A DNA stretch of 17,617 bases from assembly GCA_938022485.1 (NCBI GenBank), contig CALIEE010000198.1, forward strand, positions 1-17,617, in the 5' to 3' direction. Both the position numbers and the translations under genes were made by a program. This document shows, one piece after another, positions 13,795-17,617 of the stretch (position 1 is its first letter; each line of letters starts with the position of its first letter). The DNA is from an uncultured bacterium (lineage in GTDB: Bacteria; Bdellovibrionota_C; UBA2361; SZUA-149; CALKYB01). The notes under the pieces are model-generated. The model did not search any database. It saw only the letters and a list, made by a program, of their open reading frames with translations, and was not told the origin of the DNA.

Positions 13795-14101
13795 CTCTCG
13801 CAGAGCCCTTAAGTAGTTCCAGCAAAGAATCTGACAAACCCTCAGTTTCCTCATCGGAAACCTCCAGCCCCAGTTCCAAGATATAGTCTGTTAGCAAAGT
13901 AGTTTGCTGATCCAAAGGAAGTCTGCGATCCACAAAAATCACATTGCTGCCGGAAAAATGGCAGCCCCCACTCTTCACCCGGAAAGCAGGACCACGAGAA
14001 AGATTTTCTCGTCGAACAGAGAAGCCTCTGCTTTCAATTATCTTTTTAAGTTTTTTAACCTGAGACTCAAGCTCACGCTCTTTTGCAGATTTCTTTTTCA
14101 A
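13787..14101 (-). CDS. Small conserved-looking protein upstream of mreB, function unknown
   Basis: This is a predicted 104-residue cytoplasmic protein with no signal peptide. Residues 3-23 are strongly charged and heptad-like (KERELESQVKKLKKII), suggesting a short coiled coil. A compact core follows: GPAFRVKSGGCHFSGSNVIF (37-56) then VDRRLPLDQQTTLL. I recognise the pattern G-G-x-C-x3-G-x3-I-x-x-D-x-x-L-P-L from uncharacterised small proteins in several phyla, but know no function. The C-terminus is acidic and helical. The start is TTG 14101, chosen because GAGG lies in the right place upstream and no ATG is available in this part of the frame. A consensus TATAAT lies about 95 bases upstream. 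It precedes mreB by 214 bases. Confidence 0.65.
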   Translation of the reverse strand: MKKKSAKERELESQVKKLKKIIESRGFSVRRENLSRGPAFRVKSGGCHFSGSNVIFVDRRLPLDQQTTLLTDYILELGLEVSDEETEGLSDSLLELLKGSARAA

Positions 14102-14196
14102 TTTTTGACCGCCCTCGAATAGTAAATTCTTGAAACCCTAGAGTATCTGGAAGGAGACTCATAGACAAGTCCATTATGAACTTTACTAACAAGAGA

Positions 14197-14225
14197 ATTA
14201 TAAAATACTGATTTTAAACAGCTAA
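14197..14225 (-). promoter_or_regulatory. Candidate promoter for the small gene and perhaps mreB
   Basis: A perfect TATAAT lies at 14202-14197 on the minus strand. Seventeen bases upstream is TTAGCT (14225-14220), a poor -35 that overlaps the stop of the winged-helix gene. Transcription would start near 14190, leaving about 90 bases of leader before TTG 14101. Confidence 0.4.
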
Positions 14226-15001
14226 GACTTTTGCAAATTCTCGAGAAGCCGTTCGTAATACCTCAACATAGGCTGCCAAAGATAGAGAGCTCTGTTCTCC
14301 CCACCAATCTCAAGTTCCCAACGACCAAGGCTGGCCGGAATCGAACCAATAAGTTCCTTGAGAGGTTTTTGGCTATTCAATCCGTAAGGATACTTCTCCT
14401 CAATAATCTCAGCAACCTGTTCAAGGTCTTGCCCCTTACGGAACAAATCCGATGCCAGCTGAGCGCTTTTCTTTCCTTCATCAACTCGCACTCTTAATTT
14501 GAAAATTTCCTGTTCTAGCCTCTTTCTTTGCTCACCAATCAAATCTCTTGTGTCGAAAAGAGATTTAATTTCAATCTTTAAAGCAATTGGAAACTTACTA
14601 CCCTCTGCTTCCACTAAACCAGTTACTAGTTCCTGGTAACTGCTCAAAAAATAGTGCAAAAAGCTGAAATTCTCTGGACGAAGCAAAGTATTAGAACCTC
14701 GCATTCGAGCTACCAACTCGATAAGACCTGGTCGAGTTAAACGATAGCTCGGCTTAGCATCTTTGAGTACTTTCCGAACAAATCCCTCCTCCACTAACTT
14801 ATCCAAATAGCGGAGAATCTGTGTGTTACTAAGCTTTAGAACATCTGAATCCAGACTCGACTCGATCCAGTTAGTGAACAACTCGATCATAAACCTAACG
14901 TCTCTTTGTCGAAAACCCTTATCAACGTTGCTAGCATGAGCAGCAACTATTGCCCCGCTCACATAAAGCTCGTACCGGTCAAATAAAGAGTCAGTTCTCA
15001 T
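14222..15001 (-). CDS. Winged-helix protein with helical C-terminal domain, function unknown
   Basis: A protein of about 259 residues, not recognised as a named family. Counting from GTG 15004, the N-terminal part is helical (8-48) and followed by a winged-helix pattern: a helix around LSNTQILRYLDKLVEEGFV (58-76) and a basic wing, R-K-V-L-K-D-A-K-P-S-Y-R-L-T, ending in RPGLIELVARM. This looks like a MarR- or PadR-type DNA-binding unit. The C-terminal part is all helical, with a coiled coil at about 155-200 containing EQRKRLEQEIFKLRVRV. The ATG at 15001 is preferred to the adjacent GTG 15004; neither has a clear ribosome binding site. It lies between the lipid-repair fusion and the mreB cluster on the same strand. 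It may be a transcription regulator, but no target can be named. Confidence 0.65.
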   Translation of the reverse strand: MRTDSLFDRYELYVSGAIVAAHASNVDKGFRQRDVRFMIELFTNWIESSLDSDVLKLSNTQILRYLDKLVEEGFVRKVLKDAKPSYRLTRPGLIELVARMRGSNTLLRPENFSFLHYFLSSYQELVTGLVEAEGSKFPIALKIEIKSLFDTRDLIGEQRKRLEQEIFKLRVRVDEGKKSAQLASDLFRKGQDLEQVAEIIEEKYPYGLNSQKPLKELIGSIPASLGRWELEIGGENRALYLWQPMLRYYERLLENLQKS

Positions 15002-15036
15002 CACTGAACAATTAGCTATTTACAAAAACACTAAAA

Positions 15037-17617
15037 TTAAGCAAAAGCTTTCGCGGCAATACTTTTAACTGCCTTGAGATCAGTCTTACCAGAACCTAGC
15101 ATTGGTATTTCCTCAACCTCAATATAACTTCCCTGTTTGGGAATCCAAAGGTTTGGCAAACCAACTTCAGACAGCTGCTGCTTTAAATCTCCCGCATCTA
15201 GCTCAACCGTCGACAAAACTACGAGCTTCTCTCCTTTTTTTTCATCCGGAACCGCTGTCACAACACAAGCGAAGTTCTCGCCCTTTGTTGCGCCAATAAC
15301 CTGATAGATAGATTCCTCAATCTTCAAATGGGGAACCATCTCACCACCTATTTTAGAGAAACGTGAGAGCCTGTCCGTTATTGTAATAAAGCCATCTTCA
15401 TCTAAACGGGCTACATCCCCTGTTTGGTACCAGCCATCCTTTAACACTTCAGCCGTCTTTTTTTCGTTATTTAGGTAACCCTCCATAACATTGGGACCTT
15501 TGACGAGCATCAAACCATCTTCTCCAGGGGCCAAAAGCTTTCCATCCTCAATCCCGACGACCCTAACAGCAACGCCAGGCAAAGGATGTCCCACAGTTCC
15601 AGGCTTATTTCCGGTCTGCTCAACTCGACTGTCTTTAAAATCAGGCACATTCATCACAGCTACTGGAGAAAGCTCACTGGCTCCGTAGCCTTCCATTGGC
15701 AAGACTCCAAACTTTTTTTGGAAAGACTGGGCCAATCTTTCGGACAGTTTCTCAGCTCCAGTAATTACGAAACGCAAAGTTTTTAACTGCTCAGGCTTAC
15801 ATCGACGCAAAAAACCTGTCAGAAAAGTGGGCGTGCTCATTAGGATAGTCCCCTGCTCCTTCTGCACCAACTCGCCAATGACTGAGGCTTCGAGGGGGTT
15901 GGGATGATAATTAGAACGAACACCTGAAAGGATAGGTAGCCAAAACGTACCGGTAAATCCAAATGCGTGAAATAAAGGCAGAACTCCTATCATACTATCC
16001 TTCTTACCAACCTGAAAAACTGAAAACATACTATCGATATTGCTCATTATGTTCGCATGGGTAAGTTTAACGCCTTTGGGTTCACCAGTGCTACCGCTAG
16101 AAAATATTACAGTAGCCAGGGAATCTTCAGGACTACTTCGAAATCCAGTAAGCCGCTTTAACAAAAAGCTTGGCAAAAATAAGGCCATTAAAGCTGCTTT
16201 CAATTTTTCGACAGCCGAAAACTCAAATAAGGAACTGACCTCTTTTACTAAACCCCTACTACTTTCAGGCAGCTCTCCTGGTATTTTTTCAATAAACTCC
16301 CCACTTGAAATTATAGTTTTTATTCCACACTGTTGAACGGCCGATTCCAGTGCGGATGAGGAGGCTGTGTAGTTTAAATTAACAGGAACTTTTCCAGCAA
16401 AGAGGGCTGCTAAGTTACTAATCACACCGGCGACCGAAGTGGGCAAAAGAATTCCAACCATATCGCCCTCCTCCCTTTTTAACCTTGAGGCAAGAGCTAA
16501 GGAGGAGCTAAGAGTGGTAAAATAGTTCAAACTCTTACCTGTAGTATCGCTGATACAAGGGCTAAAAATATTTTTTCTAGCCACAGACAAAAATCTATTC
16601 TGTAGGTGTAATAAATCCTTTCTTCGACTAATGGCTGAATCAGCTGCTAGTTCCTGCACTCTCTGCCTCACTTCCCAAGCTTTCGAGGTGGAAGGCAGAG
16701 CTTCGCCAAAAACTAAATTCAGGCGATAAGGAACTTGCCTTGGCCATTTTCTAATTACGTTTCCACCTGAGTAGCTAAAAACACTCCCCCAAAGCTGATC
16801 CAAACATGCAGGTATAATTGGCTGGTCTAAACCCTTTACTATTTTCTCCAACCCCTTATTGAAGGAGAGCATGTTCCCAACCCTGGTCAAACCACCTTCT
16901 GCAAAAATACAGACTAACTCTCCAGACTCCACTATTTGTCTAGCTTTCTTCAGTGCAGCCATCGTCTCTTTCGGATTTCCCTTCGAATCTACGGGAATAG
17001 CCTGCACAGCTTTCGCAAAAAGTTTTACAAGTGGTTTTTCATAAATAGGTTTATAAATTACAAAGCGAACCGGTCTTTTCGTAGCTGCTAGAATAATGGA
17101 AGCATCAGCATAGCTAACATGATTGCATACAATTAGCGCTCCCCCAGTCTCTGGAATGTTACCAAGGCCCTTCACATTAACCTTGTAAAAAATATTGGTA
17201 ACTAGCCAATTAAGGCAACGGACAAACATTTCAGGCATAGTCTTCACCGCAAACACAGTAAATAGTGGAACAATTAACCCAATCAGTAGGAATAGACCTC
17301 TTCCAGCAAAACCAAAGCCATCGACTAACAGCCAGACCAACAAGGCCCCCGCTATTACAGAAGAGAGTGAAACAAAATTACTAGCGGCGATATATTTACC
17401 TCGCCGATCAAGAGGACTCTTTTCTTGAAGATAAGCATCTAAAGGTACAATAAATGCCCCTGCAGCTATCCCAGAAAAGAAAGCTGAAATAACACCGAAT
17501 ACAATGGAGCCACCAAAAATCCCTAAAACTAAAGAAGCTAGAGCCATTCCAACCATTCCAAGAGGCACCAAGCCAAGCTCTACTTTTCCTCGAGAGACGA
17601 TGCCTGCTGAGATACTC
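15037..17617 (-). CDS. aas: MFS transporter / 1-acyltransferase / acyl-CoA(ACP) ligase fusion, Aas-like (5' end beyond window)
   Basis: The frame is open across the right window edge; the TTG at 17571 is internal, since 15 codons upstream read as MFS sequence (S-R-G-K-V-E-L-G). Three modules are visible, numbered from 17571. First is the C-terminal part of an MFS lysophospholipid flippase (LplT-like; helices to about 110). Second is a PlsC-type acyltransferase with NHVSYAD (H151-x4-D156) and FAEGGLTR (223-230). Third is an adenylating acyl ligase with FSSGSTGEPKGVKLTH (490-505), YGASEL, GWYQTGD (713-719) and the C-terminal GSGKTDLKAV with K829. Such fusions import lysophosphatidylethanolamine and re-acylate it at the inner membrane, combining what E. 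coli splits between LplT and Aas. All catalytic motifs seen are intact. Confidence 0.9.
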   Translation of the reverse strand, partial: SISAGIVSRGKVELGLVPLGMVGMALASLVLGIFGGSIVFGVISAFFSGIAAGAFIVPLDAYLQEKSPLDRRGKYIAASNFVSLSSVIAGALLVWLLVDGFGFAGRGLFLLIGLIVPLFTVFAVKTMPEMFVRCLNWLVTNIFYKVNVKGLGNIPETGGALIVCNHVSYADASIILAATKRPVRFVIYKPIYEKPLVKLFAKAVQAIPVDSKGNPKETMAALKKARQIVESGELVCIFAEGGLTRVGNMLSFNKGLEKIVKGLDQPIIPACLDQLWGSVFSYSGGNVIRKWPRQVPYRLNLVFGEALPSTSKAWEVRQRVQELAADSAISRRKDLLHLQNRFLSVARKNIFSPCISDTTGKSLNYFTTLSSSLALASRLKREEGDMVGILLPTSVAGVISNLAALFAGKVPVNLNYTASSSALESAVQQCGIKTIISSGEFIEKIPGELPESSRGLVKEVSSLFEFSAVEKLKAALMALFLPSFLLKRLTGFRSSPEDSLATVIFSSGSTGEPKGVKLTHANIMSNIDSMFSVFQVGKKDSMIGVLPLFHAFGFTGTFWLPILSGVRSNYHPNPLEASVIGELVQKEQGTILMSTPTFLTGFLRRCKPEQLKTLRFVITGAEKLSERLAQSFQKKFGVLPMEGYGASELSPVAVMNVPDFKDSRVEQTGNKPGTVGHPLPGVAVRVVGIEDGKLLAPGEDGLMLVKGPNVMEGYLNNEKKTAEVLKDGWYQTGDVARLDEDGFITITDRLSRFSKIGGEMVPHLKIEESIYQVIGATKGENFACVVTAVPDEKKGEKLVVLSTVELDAGDLKQQLSEVGLPNLWIPKQGSYIEVEEIPMLGSGKTDLKAVKSIAAKAFA

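Noticed and set aside
17195..17428. Plus-strand frame of 77 codons near the right edge
   Set aside because: It is antisense to the membrane helices of the MFS domain, with no supporting motif or ribosome binding site.

Overview
The window comes from a bacterium with moderately AT-rich DNA. It is probably Gram-negative: it has a Blc-type lipoprotein lipocalin, a complete MreBCD/PBP2/RodA elongation set, and an MFS-acyltransferase-acyl-ligase fusion of the kind used for envelope phospholipid repair. The phylum cannot be fixed from the sequence. The gene mix would suit a deltaproteobacterium-like or Bdellovibrio-like lineage, but that is a guess. Nearly all of the content is chromosomal housekeeping; I see no transposase, integrase, phage gene, CRISPR array, tRNA or rRNA.

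Layout. The left end reads rightward: the last residues of an MgtE-like Mg2+ transporter, recO, a Blc-type lipocalin, a 290-base gap with two inverted repeats, and a degenerate D-2-hydroxyacid dehydrogenase interrupted or ended by an in-frame TAA. A two-way terminator-like inverted repeat at 2973-3031 separates this from the rest. Everything to the right reads leftward. In transcription order it is: the partial MFS/PlsC/AMP-ligase fusion, a winged-helix protein, a small conserved-looking protein, mreB, mreC, mreD, mrdA (PBP2), rodA, aroF-type DAHP synthase, maf, yggS, proC, yggT, fmdB-type zinc ribbon, and a TauE/SafE-family membrane protein.

How the genes work together. mreB to rodA forms one tightly coupled operon for sidewall peptidoglycan synthesis: a cytoskeletal filament (MreB), its membrane linkers (MreC/MreD), the transpeptidase (PBP2) and the SEDS glycosyltransferase (RodA). 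maf-yggS-proC-yggT is a second tightly packed block covering nucleotide house-cleaning, PLP homeostasis, proline synthesis and a small membrane protein. aroF, the first step of aromatic amino acid synthesis, sits at its head behind a candidate promoter. GTG or TTG starts are common (yggT, proC, rodA, mreD, the small protein), and several junctions overlap (ATGA, GTGA, TAGTG), which points to translational coupling.

Most worth a second look: the in-frame TAA in a dehydrogenase whose reading frame continues for another 82 codons; an RNA hairpin that would hide the ribosome binding site of the TauE/SafE gene, preceded by two more hairpins made from one repeated 6-mer; the two unrecognised proteins (winged-helix, and small coiled-coil plus core) directly upstream of mreB; and competing inverted repeats in the mreB leader. 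I found no clear evidence of a wholly new multi-gene system.
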